From contig WTJP01000112.1 in assembly GCA_011526275.1 (NCBI GenBank), positions 1 through 8,832 of the forward strand: a stretch of 8,832 bases of DNA, in the 5' to 3' direction. The notes beneath the pieces are model-generated. The model searched no databases and was not told the DNA's origin. It saw only the letters and a list, made by a program, of their open reading frames with translations. Positions 1 to 6,786 of the stretch are shown here, piece by piece. Source of the DNA: Candidatus Arcticimaribacter sp. GTDB lineage: Bacteria > Bacteroidota > Bacteroidia > Flavobacteriales > Flavobacteriaceae. The position numbers were made by a program, and so were the translations under genes. The stretch's first letter is position 1; each line of letters starts with the position of its first letter.

Positions 1-623
1 AATTGAACAAAAACCCTTGGTTTCGAAAAGGACATTTTGAGATACAAGACGCCAACTCACAACGCATTGCTCCATTTTGTAAGGTAAACGCGGGCATGAA
101 AGTCATTGATCTTTGTGCCGGTGCAGGAGGGAAAACCTTGCATCTAGCCGCCTTAATGCACAATCGAGGAAAAATTCGCGCCTTTGACGTTGAAGTCAAT
201 AAACTGAGTGAACTCAATAAAAGAGCGAAACGAGCAAAAGTACAATGTGTGGAGACTGCTCGCATTGACGATGAAATACTAAAAGAAAATCAAGCATGGG
301 CCGATGTGGTTTTAATCGATGCTCCTTGTAGTGGCTTGGGCACCTTAAAACGCAATCCTGAAATTAAATGGCAGCTCAACTCAAACCGTTTGGAAGAATT
401 ACAAGCCACCCAAAGGCAATTACTCCAACAAGCCGTGAATCTAATTCAAAAAGAAGGGAAAATCGTTTATGCCACTTGTTCCATACTCCCTTCAGAAAAT
501 CAAAAGCAAACGGCTTGGTTTTTAGAACAGTATCCTGAATTTAAGCTAGAAGAAGACCAGCAGATTTTGGGACAAGACAGTGATTTTGACGGTTTTTACA
601 TGGCGCGATTCTCGAGAAAATAA
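1..623 (+). CDS. RsmB/NOP2-family RNA (cytosine-5) methyltransferase, C-terminal part (5' end outside window)
   Basis: This is the SAM-dependent catalytic domain of an enzyme that methylates cytosine C5 in RNA, most likely 16S rRNA, in the cytoplasm. The frame is open to the left edge. The TTG at 3 is not a credible start, because family members are usually around 400 residues or more and the N-terminal region is missing here. Counting from base 3, the visible motifs are: FEIQDANSQ (about residues 12-20), typical of the RsmB/RsmF group; the SAM-binding motif I DLCAGAGGKT (about 36-45); motif IV DAPCSG with Cys109; and motif VI ATCS with Cys159. In this family the motif VI Cys attacks the base and the motif IV Cys helps release the product. 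The C-terminal DGFYMARF is the normal family ending, so the 3' end is complete. Whether the target is C967 (RsmB) or another site cannot be told from this fragment, so no symbol is given. Confidence 0.9.
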   Translation, partial: LNKNPWFRKGHFEIQDANSQRIAPFCKVNAGMKVIDLCAGAGGKTLHLAALMHNRGKIRAFDVEVNKLSELNKRAKRAKVQCVETARIDDEILKENQAWADVVLIDAPCSGLGTLKRNPEIKWQLNSNRLEELQATQRQLLQQAVNLIQKEGKIVYATCSILPSENQKQTAWFLEQYPEFKLEEDQQILGQDSDFDGFYMARFSRK

Positions 624-650
624 GCTTTTAAATTTAACCGAGAGCATTTA

Positions 651-676
651 TTCACTTTAAGCCATTCGGCTGTGAA
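651..676 (+). other. Bulged hairpin downstream of the methyltransferase gene
   Basis: TTCAC (651-655) can pair with GTGAA (672-676), and AGCC (660-663) with GGCT (668-671). This gives a nine-pair stem with an ATTC loop and a four-base bulge (TTTA, 656-659) on the 5' side. No T-tract follows, so it is not a standard intrinsic terminator. It lies upstream of the proposed purL promoter and would therefore belong to the 3' end of the methyltransferase transcript. It may be chance. Confidence 0.25.
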
Positions 677-729
677 AAACTTCCTGTGGTTCAAATAGCT
701 TAGAACGCCATCATCTACTGGAAAAGTGG

Positions 730-737
730 TATTTTTG
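730..737 (+). promoter_or_regulatory. Candidate Bacteroidota -7 promoter element for purL
   Basis: TATTTTTG matches the Bacteroidota -7 consensus TAnnTTTG exactly. Transcription would start about 6-8 bases downstream, giving a leader of roughly 10-14 bases before the ATG at 756. No clear TTG/TTTG -33 element is seen at the usual distance, so the call rests on one octamer in an AT-rich region. The rest of the 132-base gap (624-755) shows only the bulged hairpin at 651-676. Confidence 0.35.
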
Positions 738-755
738 TGCTTTAAAACGATTCCT

Positions 756-3700
756 ATGCTTCAGTTTTTTGGCGATGCCGCATCAAAGGTCTTCGTCGTT
801 GAATCTACCACTCCCCTTTCTTCTGAAAACAAAACAAAACTCCAATGGCTCTTTGGTGAGGCTCCTGCTCTCGATACCCCTTCAATCGAAGGTGAATTTG
901 TGGGGCCACGAGCAACCATGATTACCCCTTGGAGTACCAACGCAGTTGAAATTGCCCAAAACATGGGTGTTGAGGGGATAGTGCGTATAGAGGAATACTT
1001 TGCCGCAGCCATGGTCGATGTGATTGACCCCATGCTGGTCGTTTCCTTCGATGGCTTGGATCAAAACCTCTTTCAGGTCGATATCGCGCCAGAAAAAGTG
1101 ATGGAAATTCACGATATCTCGGCCTACAACCAACAGGAGGGCTTAGCCTTAAGCCAAGAAGAAGTGGACTACCTCAACGCCCTTGCAGTGTCTTTAGGTC
1201 GCCCCCTAACAGACTCGGAAGTTTTTGGCTTTTCACAAGTAAACTCGGAACACTGCCGCCACAAGATTTTCAATGGCAGCTTTGTTATTGATGGGGAAAC
1301 CAAAGAACAAAGCCTCTTTCAACTCATCAAAAAAACATCCAAGGAAAACCCGAATAGCATCGTTTCTGCCTACAAAGACAACGTTGCCTTTATCGAGGGA
1401 CCCAGTATAGAGCAGTTCGCTCCAACAGCTGCCGATCGCCCCAGCAGCTTCCAAAAAGAAACCATCGACAGTGTGATTTCGCTTAAAGCCGAAACACACA
1501 ACTTCCCAACCACTGTAGAACCGTTTAATGGCGCAGCTACTGGTTCTGGAGGAGAAATTCGCGATCGCTTGGCCGGTGGACAAGGTTCCCTGCCCCTAGC
1601 GGGAACGGCCGTTTATATGACACCCTACTCTAGACTGCAAGAAGGCCGAAAAAAAGGAAGTTTCCCAGAGCGAAAATGGCTCTACCAAACCCCCATTGAT
1701 TTATTGATAAAAGCTTCGAATGGGGCTTCTGATTTCGGAAATAAATTTGGTCAACCGCTCATTGCGGGTTCTGTGCTCACCTTTGAACACCAAGAACAAG
1801 AACAGCGCCTTGGCTTCGATAAAGTGATTATGTTAGCCGGGGGAATTGGTTTTGGAAAGAAAGACCAAGCCCAAAAGGGCATGCCCAAAAAAGGCGATAA
1901 AATCATCATTTTAGGAGGAGACAATTACCGTATTGGTATGGGAGGTGCTGCCGTTTCTTCAGCCGACACCGGTGCCTTTGGAAGTGCCATTGAACTCAAC
2001 GCTGTTCAGCGTTCCAACCCTGAAATGCAAAAACGAGTAGCCAATGCCATTCGCGCCTTGGTAGAAAGTAGCCGCAACCCCATCGTATCGATTCACGATC
2101 ACGGTGCAGGAGGACACTTGAACTGTTTGTCGGAACTGGTAGAAGATACAGGAGGTGCCATTGAAATTGATGCCCTTCCCCTTGGAGACCCAACCCTTTC
2201 AGCCAAAGAAATTATTGGAAATGAGTCGCAAGAACGCATGGGACTTATTCTTGCCCCCCAAGACGCTGAGCTATTGGAAACCATCGCAGAACGTGAACGT
2301 GCTCCTTTCTATATCGTTGGGGAAGTAACAGAAGATCATCATTTCTCCTTCCATTCAGAAAAAAATGAGGAGACACCAATCGATTTGGATCTGTCGGCCC
2401 TCTTTGGTAGTTCGCCGAAAACCATCATGGAAGATGTTAGTGCTGCTCAACAATTTGAAGCCATTAGCTACAATGCCAAAGAAATAAAACACTACATCGA
2501 AGAAGTACTACAACTCGAAGCAGTGGCCAGTAAAGATTGGTTGACAAATAAAGTGGACCGCTGTGTTACCGGACGCGTAGCCCAACAACAATGTGTGGGG
2601 GAATTGCAGTTACCCTTGAGTAATTGCGGCGTAATGGCTTTGGATTACACGGGACAAAAAGGTATCGCAACCTCCATTGGACACGCCCCAGTAAGTGCGC
2701 TTATCGATCCAAAAAAGGGAAGCAATACGGCAATTGCAGAAGCATTAACCAATATTGTTTGGGCCCCTTTGGAAGAAGGTTTGAAAAGTGTTTCTCTCTC
2801 AGCCAACTGGATGTGGCCCTGCAATAACCCAGGAGAAGACGCACGCCTGTATGCTGCTGTTGAAGAATGTTCGGCCTTTGCTATTGACTTAGGCATTAAC
2901 ATTCCCACAGGGAAGGATTCCCTTTCCATGAAACAAAAATACCCTGACGGGGATGTCTTGGCACCCGGAACAGTAATCATCTCTGCCGCTGGCCAATGTA
3001 AAGACGTAACCAACATCATTACCCCAGTAGCCACGGCACAAGGAGGAGACCTTTACTACATTGACTTTGCACAAGATGAGTTCCATTTAGGAGGGTCGTC
3101 CTTTGCACAAAGTTTAGACAAAATTGGCAACCAAACCCCAGCAGTACAAGACGCAGCCTATTTTAAAACTGCCTTTAATACCTTACAACAACTCATTGTC
3201 GAAGGACAAATTACTGCCGGACACGATATAGGTTCTGGAGGATTGATCACTACCCTTTTGGAGATGTGCTTTCCCTCTACCGCAGTGGGTATGGAACTTG
3301 ATTTTTCTGCTTTAGCTGAAAAAGACTTGGTTAGAATCTTGTTCTCGGAAAAGGTGGGTGTGGTTGTTCAATCGCCTGCTGATCTCAGCAGTGCATTTGC
3401 CGCTGTTGGAGTAAATGCAGTTAAAATTGGAACAACCAATGAGCGAAGTGATCTAAGCATTGGTGCTTTGCAACTTTCTATCCCTTCCATGCGCAAGGTG
3501 TGGATGTCCACTTCTTCGAAATTAGAAGCAAAACAAACCACCGAACGACTTGCTGCGGTGCGTGCTGACAATGTCGTACAGCAGCCACTACAATTCAACT
3601 TCCCACAAAACTTTGATGGGAAAAAACCTGAAGAGAAAAATCAAACGCTCAAAGCAGCTGTACTGCGCGAAAAAGGAAGTAATTCAGAACGAGAAATGGC

Positions 3701-4397
3701 CTATATGATGGATTTAAGCGGCTTTGAAGTGCGCGATGTCCACATGACCGATTTGATTGAAGGAAGAGAAACTTTAGAGGACATTCAACTGTTAGTTGCT
3801 GTAGGTGGTTTCTCCAACTCCGATGTGTTAGGATCGGCTAAAGGTTGGGCTGGAGCCATTAAATACAATGAGAAAGCAAACAAAGCCATCACGAATTTCT
3901 TTAACCGTCCAGACACCTTGTCGCTAGGAGTTTGCAACGGGTGTCAACTGTTTGTAGAGCTTGGTTTATTGACGCCTGATGCCGATGAGCTGCCGAAAAT
4001 GCTGCACAACGACTCTGGGAAGTTTGAGTGTCATTTTACAGCTGTTACCATCCAAGCGAGTAAATCCATTATGCTTCAAGGATTGGAAGGTAGTACTTTG
4101 GGGATTTGGGCTGCGCATGGGGAAGGAAAATTCAGTTTCCCAAAAAGCGAAAGCAACTACCAAATTCCAGCAAAATACCTTTACAGCGACTACCCCTCCA
4201 ACCCGAACGGGTCGGACTTTAACGCGGCCATGTTGGCCAGTGAGGACGGCCGTCATTTGGTCATGATGCCCCACTTGGAGCGCTCTACCTTCCCTTGGAA
4301 TTGGGGACACTACCCCAGCGATAGAAAAGACGATGTGAGTCCTTGGACCATGGTGTTTGAAAATGCATTCAATTGGTTGAGCGAAAAAACTAGCTGA
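756..4397 (+). CDS. purL: Phosphoribosylformylglycinamidine synthase, fused synthetase and glutaminase (PurL-PurQ type)
   Basis: It converts FGAR to FGAM using ATP and ammonia released from glutamine, the fourth step of de novo purine synthesis in the cytoplasm. At 1213 residues it is the single-chain form, in which the PurS-like, PurL and PurQ parts are fused. In order: an N-terminal PurS-like region (about 1-110), a linker, the synthetase core with VNSEHCRHK (162-170, His166) and KAETHNFPTTVEPFNG (from 244, His248), a second half with PTGKDSLSM (717-725), and a class I glutaminase domain from about 965. The glutaminase triad is visible: Cys1060 in GVCNGCQ, and His1173 and Glu1175 in PHLER. 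The frame also runs upstream to a GTG at 726, but ATG 756 is preferred because MLQFFGDAASKVF matches the usual family N-terminus and a candidate promoter lies at 730-737. No Shine-Dalgarno sequence is present. No terminator is seen in the 53 bases after it, so read-through into the ligase gene is possible. Confidence 0.97.
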   Translation: MLQFFGDAASKVFVVESTTPLSSENKTKLQWLFGEAPALDTPSIEGEFVGPRATMITPWSTNAVEIAQNMGVEGIVRIEEYFAAAMVDVIDPMLVVSFDGLDQNLFQVDIAPEKVMEIHDISAYNQQEGLALSQEEVDYLNALAVSLGRPLTDSEVFGFSQVNSEHCRHKIFNGSFVIDGETKEQSLFQLIKKTSKENPNSIVSAYKDNVAFIEGPSIEQFAPTAADRPSSFQKETIDSVISLKAETHNFPTTVEPFNGAATGSGGEIRDRLAGGQGSLPLAGTAVYMTPYSRLQEGRKKGSFPERKWLYQTPIDLLIKASNGASDFGNKFGQPLIAGSVLTFEHQEQEQRLGFDKVIMLAGGIGFGKKDQAQKGMPKKGDKIIILGGDNYRIGMGGAAVSSADTGAFGSAIELNAVQRSNPEMQKRVANAIRALVESSRNPIVSIHDHGAGGHLNCLSELVEDTGGAIEIDALPLGDPTLSAKEIIGNESQERMGLILAPQDAELLETIAERERAPFYIVGEVTEDHHFSFHSEKNEETPIDLDLSALFGSSPKTIMEDVSAAQQFEAISYNAKEIKHYIEEVLQLEAVASKDWLTNKVDRCVTGRVAQQQCVGELQLPLSNCGVMALDYTGQKGIATSIGHAPVSALIDPKKGSNTAIAEALTNIVWAPLEEGLKSVSLSANWMWPCNNPGEDARLYAAVEECSAFAIDLGINIPTGKDSLSMKQKYPDGDVLAPGTVIISAAGQCKDVTNIITPVATAQGGDLYYIDFAQDEFHLGGSSFAQSLDKIGNQTPAVQDAAYFKTAFNTLQQLIVEGQITAGHDIGSGGLITTLLEMCFPSTAVGMELDFSALAEKDLVRILFSEKVGVVVQSPADLSSAFAAVGVNAVKIGTTNERSDLSIGALQLSIPSMRKVWMSTSSKLEAKQTTERLAAVRADNVVQQPLQFNFPQNFDGKKPEEKNQTLKAAVLREKGSNSEREMAYMMDLSGFEVRDVHMTDLIEGRETLEDIQLLVAVGGFSNSDVLGSAKGWAGAIKYNEKANKAITNFFNRPDTLSLGVCNGCQLFVELGLLTPDADELPKMLHNDSGKFECHFTAVTIQASKSIMLQGLEGSTLGIWAAHGEGKFSFPKSESNYQIPAKYLYSDYPSNPNGSDFNAAMLASEDGRHLVMMPHLERSTFPWNWGHYPSDRKDDVSPWTMVFENAFNWLSEKTS

Positions 4398-4450
4398 TTT
4401 TTATAAGTTTTCATTATCTTGACTTTCTGAAATTAAAACGAAAGCGAGTA

Positions 4451-6211
4451 ATGAATCCGACTAGATTATTTGATTTTCTAGCAGTACAGCTAGAAAACCC
4501 TCTTGACAAGTGCCTTAACACCAAATACAACGGAAGTTGGGAATCTACTTCCACCCAAGAATTTTACGACAAAGTGCAGCAAGCCTCTCGAAAGTTGATG
4601 CAAATGGGCGTAAAACACGGGGATAAAATTGCACTAATCTCGACCAACAACCGTACCGAGTGGTGTATCATGGACCAAGCTGTTCTACAATTGGGAGCGA
4701 CTACTGTCCCCATCTACCCCACCATTACAGGTCCTGAATATGAATATGTCTTAAAACACTCAGAGAGTAAATATTGTTTTATCTCTGATGCCGGTATTTT
4801 TGAAAAGCTCAAAGCTGTAGAAAAAAACACCATGCTCGAAGGAATCTATTCTTTTGAAGATGTAGAAGGTTGTGCTTCTTGGAACATGCTCTTCGAAGAC
4901 GATGATGCTAGCTTGCAAGAAAAAGTTGAAGAAGCTAAAGCTGCCGTTCAACCCGATGATTTAGCGACCATTATTTACACCTCTGGAACAACAGGGCTTC
5001 CCAAAGGAGTAATGTTAAGCCATAATAATGTAGTGTCCAATGTATTGTCGGCAACACAAAAATTACCACTAACGCAGGACAAAAATGTAGCTTTAAGCTT
5101 CTTGCCTGTTTGTCACATTTTTGAGCGAGTCATTCTTTATATATACTACTACAACCGCATCGAAATTCACTTTGCAGAATCTTTAGAAGCTATTTCTGAA
5201 AACCTTAACGAAGTACACCCCTATTTTATGACGGCTGTACCGCGTTTATTGGAAAAAGTGTACGATAAAATTTATGCCCGTGGTGCTGAACTCAGCGGAA
5301 TCAAACAAAAACTTTTCTACTGGGCAGTTGACCTAGGACTCCAATATGAGCCCTATGGGAGAAATGGAGCTTGGTATGAATTTAAATTAGGTATAGCCCG
5401 TAAATTGATTTTCTCGAAATGGAAAGAAGCCTTGGGTGGAAACCTAGAGTTAATTAGTTCAGGAAGTGCTGCGCTACAGCCGCGCCTAGCACGCGTTTTC
5501 TCTGCAGCAGGAATGACCATTGCAGAGGGTTATGGAATGACAGAATCTTCTCCAGTAATCACCGTATCAGAAGAGGCAAACAGCGGACTTCGTTTTGGTT
5601 CAGTTGGAAAAGCCATTGAAGGCGTAGAAGTTAAAATCGCTGAAGATGGTGAAATCTTGTGTAAAGGGCCCAACGTGATGCAAGGCTATTACAAAGATCC
5701 AGAAAAAACAGCTGAGACTATTGTTGATGGCTATCTCCACACTGGAGATATCGGGGAGATTGATGCCGATGGCTTCCTGCGTATTACTGACCGTAAGAAA
5801 GAACTCTTCAAAACTTCTGGAGGAAAATACATCGCGCCTCAACCTTTAGAGAACCAAATGAAGCAATCCTTGTTCATTGAGCAAATCATGGTCATTGGGG
5901 AAGGTCAAAAAATGCCTGCTGCACTCATTCAGCCTGCTTTCGACTATGTAGAAACTTGGGCCAGTGAGAATAACATTGACGTGGGTAGCGATATGGAAAG
6001 TGTTTGTAGTAATCAAGCGCTTATTGATGCAATTGCAGCTGATGTAAACCAACACAACCAAAACTTTGGGAAGTGGGAGCAAATCAAGAAATTTGAACTC
6101 ACTCCAAATGCTTGGAGTATAGACGAAGGCCATCTCACCCCTACCATGAAGGTGAAACGCAAAGTGGTCAAAGAAAAATACAAAGATTTGATCGATAAGA
6201 TTTACGCTTAA
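4451..6211 (+). CDS. Long-chain fatty-acid--CoA ligase (AMP-forming, ANL superfamily)
   Basis: It activates a fatty acid with ATP to acyl-AMP and then forms the acyl-CoA thioester, feeding beta-oxidation or lipid synthesis. The protein has 586 residues. Adenylation motifs are intact: the phosphate-binding loop YTSGTTGLPKG (176-186), GYGMTE (360-365), TGD (431-433, ribose-binding Asp433), the hinge region DRKK (447-450) followed by KTSGGKYIAPQPLE, and the C-terminal LTPTMKVKRK (562-571), where Lys567 is the probable adenylation lysine. The GGKYIAPQPLE and LTPTMKVKR wording is typical of the FAA1-like long-chain class rather than of acetyl-CoA synthetase. No signal peptide is seen. ATG 4451 gives a normal N-terminus and is preceded by A-rich sequence without a Shine-Dalgarno. 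It sits 53 bases after purL and 120 bases before the MarR gene, separated from the latter by a strong terminator. Chain-length preference cannot be read from sequence. Confidence 0.94.
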   Translation: MNPTRLFDFLAVQLENPLDKCLNTKYNGSWESTSTQEFYDKVQQASRKLMQMGVKHGDKIALISTNNRTEWCIMDQAVLQLGATTVPIYPTITGPEYEYVLKHSESKYCFISDAGIFEKLKAVEKNTMLEGIYSFEDVEGCASWNMLFEDDDASLQEKVEEAKAAVQPDDLATIIYTSGTTGLPKGVMLSHNNVVSNVLSATQKLPLTQDKNVALSFLPVCHIFERVILYIYYYNRIEIHFAESLEAISENLNEVHPYFMTAVPRLLEKVYDKIYARGAELSGIKQKLFYWAVDLGLQYEPYGRNGAWYEFKLGIARKLIFSKWKEALGGNLELISSGSAALQPRLARVFSAAGMTIAEGYGMTESSPVITVSEEANSGLRFGSVGKAIEGVEVKIAEDGEILCKGPNVMQGYYKDPEKTAETIVDGYLHTGDIGEIDADGFLRITDRKKELFKTSGGKYIAPQPLENQMKQSLFIEQIMVIGEGQKMPAALIQPAFDYVETWASENNIDVGSDMESVCSNQALIDAIAADVNQHNQNFGKWEQIKKFELTPNAWSIDEGHLTPTMKVKRKVVKEKYKDLIDKIYA

Positions 6212-6217
6212 ATCCAC

Positions 6218-6244
6218 AAACCCCTCATTTTGAGGGGTTTTTTT
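6218..6244 (+). terminator. Rho-independent terminator of the acyl-CoA ligase transcript
   Basis: CCCCTCA (6221-6227) pairs perfectly with TGAGGGG (6231-6237) around a three-base TTT loop. AAA (6218-6220) and the first three T of the tail extend the stem. Seven T follow (6238-6244). It starts six bases after the ligase stop codon and separates the ligase from the regulator's transcript. Confidence 0.93.
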
Positions 6245-6256
6245 ATGCTTTAATAC

Positions 6257-6296
6257 TATGCATGAATAATTATGCAAGAATAATTATGCTTGCATA
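6257..6296 (+). promoter_or_regulatory. Probable MarR operator: two overlapping palindromes upstream of the regulator
   Basis: The right palindrome, 6271-6296, has outer arms TATGCAAG (6271-6278) and CTTGCATA (6289-6296) and a self-complementary centre ATAATTAT (6280-6287). Twelve of its 13 base pairs match; the exception is A6279/G6288. The left one, 6257-6282, has the same centre at 6266-6273 and matches at 10 of 13 pairs. Their centres lie 14 bases apart. A dimeric winged-helix MarR protein reads a two-fold symmetric site of about this size, and the position just upstream of the -7 element at 6308 fits repression. Binding by the neighbouring MarR protein is inference. Confidence 0.65.
6264..6289 (+). 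repeat. Tandem direct repeat of GAATAATTATGC
   Basis: The 12-base word GAATAATTATGC occurs without mismatch at 6264-6275 and 6278-6289, a period of 14 bases. Further TATGC words at 6244-6248 and 6257-6261 continue a 13-14 base spacing upstream. The repeat underlies the two palindromes of the probable operator. Confidence 0.85.
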
Positions 6297-6307
6297 CTAC
6301 TTTTTAT

Positions 6308-6315
6308 TATATTTG
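6308..6315 (+). promoter_or_regulatory. Bacteroidota -7 promoter element for the marR-acyl-CoA dehydrogenase transcript
   Basis: TATATTTG is an exact match to the TAnnTTTG consensus. It lies 16 bases upstream of the regulator's ATG, giving a short leader of about 10 bases. A TTG at 6290-6292 could act as the -33 element, although the 15-base spacing is shorter than usual. That TTG lies within the right half of the palindromic operator, so a bound repressor would cover it. Confidence 0.6.
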
Positions 6316-6331
6316 GATTCAATTAATTTGT

Positions 6332-6766
6332 ATGAAGACCAAAACTATCGAATATGCACTGCGTTCTACTTGGCAACTAATTACAGCGATGTACAATGAG
6401 AAAGCCATGAAATATGACGCAACCATGACGATGGCCTTCACGCTTTTAAGTGTTGATGCAGAGGGAACCCCCTCTACTGCCCTTGGCCCAAAAATGGGTA
6501 TGGAGAGTACGAGTTTATCTCGTTTATTGAACACCATGGAAGAACGTGGTTATATTGAAAGACGTCCTAATCCTGATGACGGGAGAGGCGTACTGATTTT
6601 CTTAACCGAGCAAGGAAAAGAAAAAAGAGCTCTGTCAAAAAATACTGTATTGGAATTTAATAACGGGCTTTTTGACAGTATAGAAGGCGAAAAAGTGGAA
6701 CACTTTTTTGAGGTTATCGACGCCATTAAACAACAAGTCGAGAAAAAACAATTGATAGAACATTAA
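6332..6766 (+). CDS. MarR-family winged-helix transcriptional regulator, probable control of fatty-acid oxidation
   Basis: This is a DNA-binding repressor-type protein of 144 residues, the usual length of the family. Helical dimerisation segments at both ends flank a winged helix-turn-helix: TPSTALGPKMGME (46-58), the recognition helix around STSLSRLLNTMEERG (59-73), and the wing with PNPDDGRGVLIFLT (79-92), which carries the conserved D-x-R type pattern of MarR wings. The frame is open back to a TTG at 6290, but ATG 6332 is chosen: it gives the family N-terminus, and both the -7 element and the operator lie upstream of it. The acyl-CoA dehydrogenase gene follows 20 bases after its stop, so the two are probably co-transcribed. 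The context suggests the effector is an acyl-CoA or fatty acid, as known for some MarR proteins that sense CoA or ACP thioesters (CouR, FabT); this is inference. The palindromes at 6257-6296 suggest autoregulation. Confidence 0.92.
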   Translation: MKTKTIEYALRSTWQLITAMYNEKAMKYDATMTMAFTLLSVDAEGTPSTALGPKMGMESTSLSRLLNTMEERGYIERRPNPDDGRGVLIFLTEQGKEKRALSKNTVLEFNNGLFDSIEGEKVEHFFEVIDAIKQQVEKKQLIEH

Positions 6767-6786
6767 CAACGGTAACAAATAATACT

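Noticed and set aside
660..671. AGCC-ATTC-GGCT stem considered as an intrinsic terminator
   Set aside because: The inner stem is only four pairs and no T-tract follows.
2645..3034. 129-codon open frame on the minus strand
   Set aside because: It is entirely opposite the conserved PurL core containing PTGKDSLSM, and its composition is that of a complementary-strand shadow.
3979..4266. 95-codon open frame on the plus strand in another frame
   Set aside because: It is contained within the PurL glutaminase domain, whose catalytic residues lie in the main frame; there is no sign of an independent gene or frameshift.
4398..4450. Promoter sought between purL and the acyl-CoA ligase
   Set aside because: The closest octamers (TAAGTTTT, TATCTTGA) deviate from TAnnTTTG in the conserved part and no convincing -33 element accompanies them; co-transcription with purL cannot be excluded.
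5846..6277. 143-codon open frame on the minus strand
   Set aside because: It lies opposite the 3' end of the acyl-CoA ligase and runs through the terminator and part of the operator region; it has no recognisable motif, and the + strand gene is unambiguous.
6244..6296. Repeated TATGC words considered as a CRISPR or origin-type iteron array
   Set aside because: The units are too short and too few, no spacers of CRISPR length are present, no cas or rep gene is nearby, and an operator explains the symmetry and position.
6290..6331. Upstream extension of the MarR protein from TTG 6290
   Set aside because: It would start inside the operator palindrome and upstream of the -7 promoter element, so it would not be transcribed from that promoter; ATG 6332 gives the normal family length.
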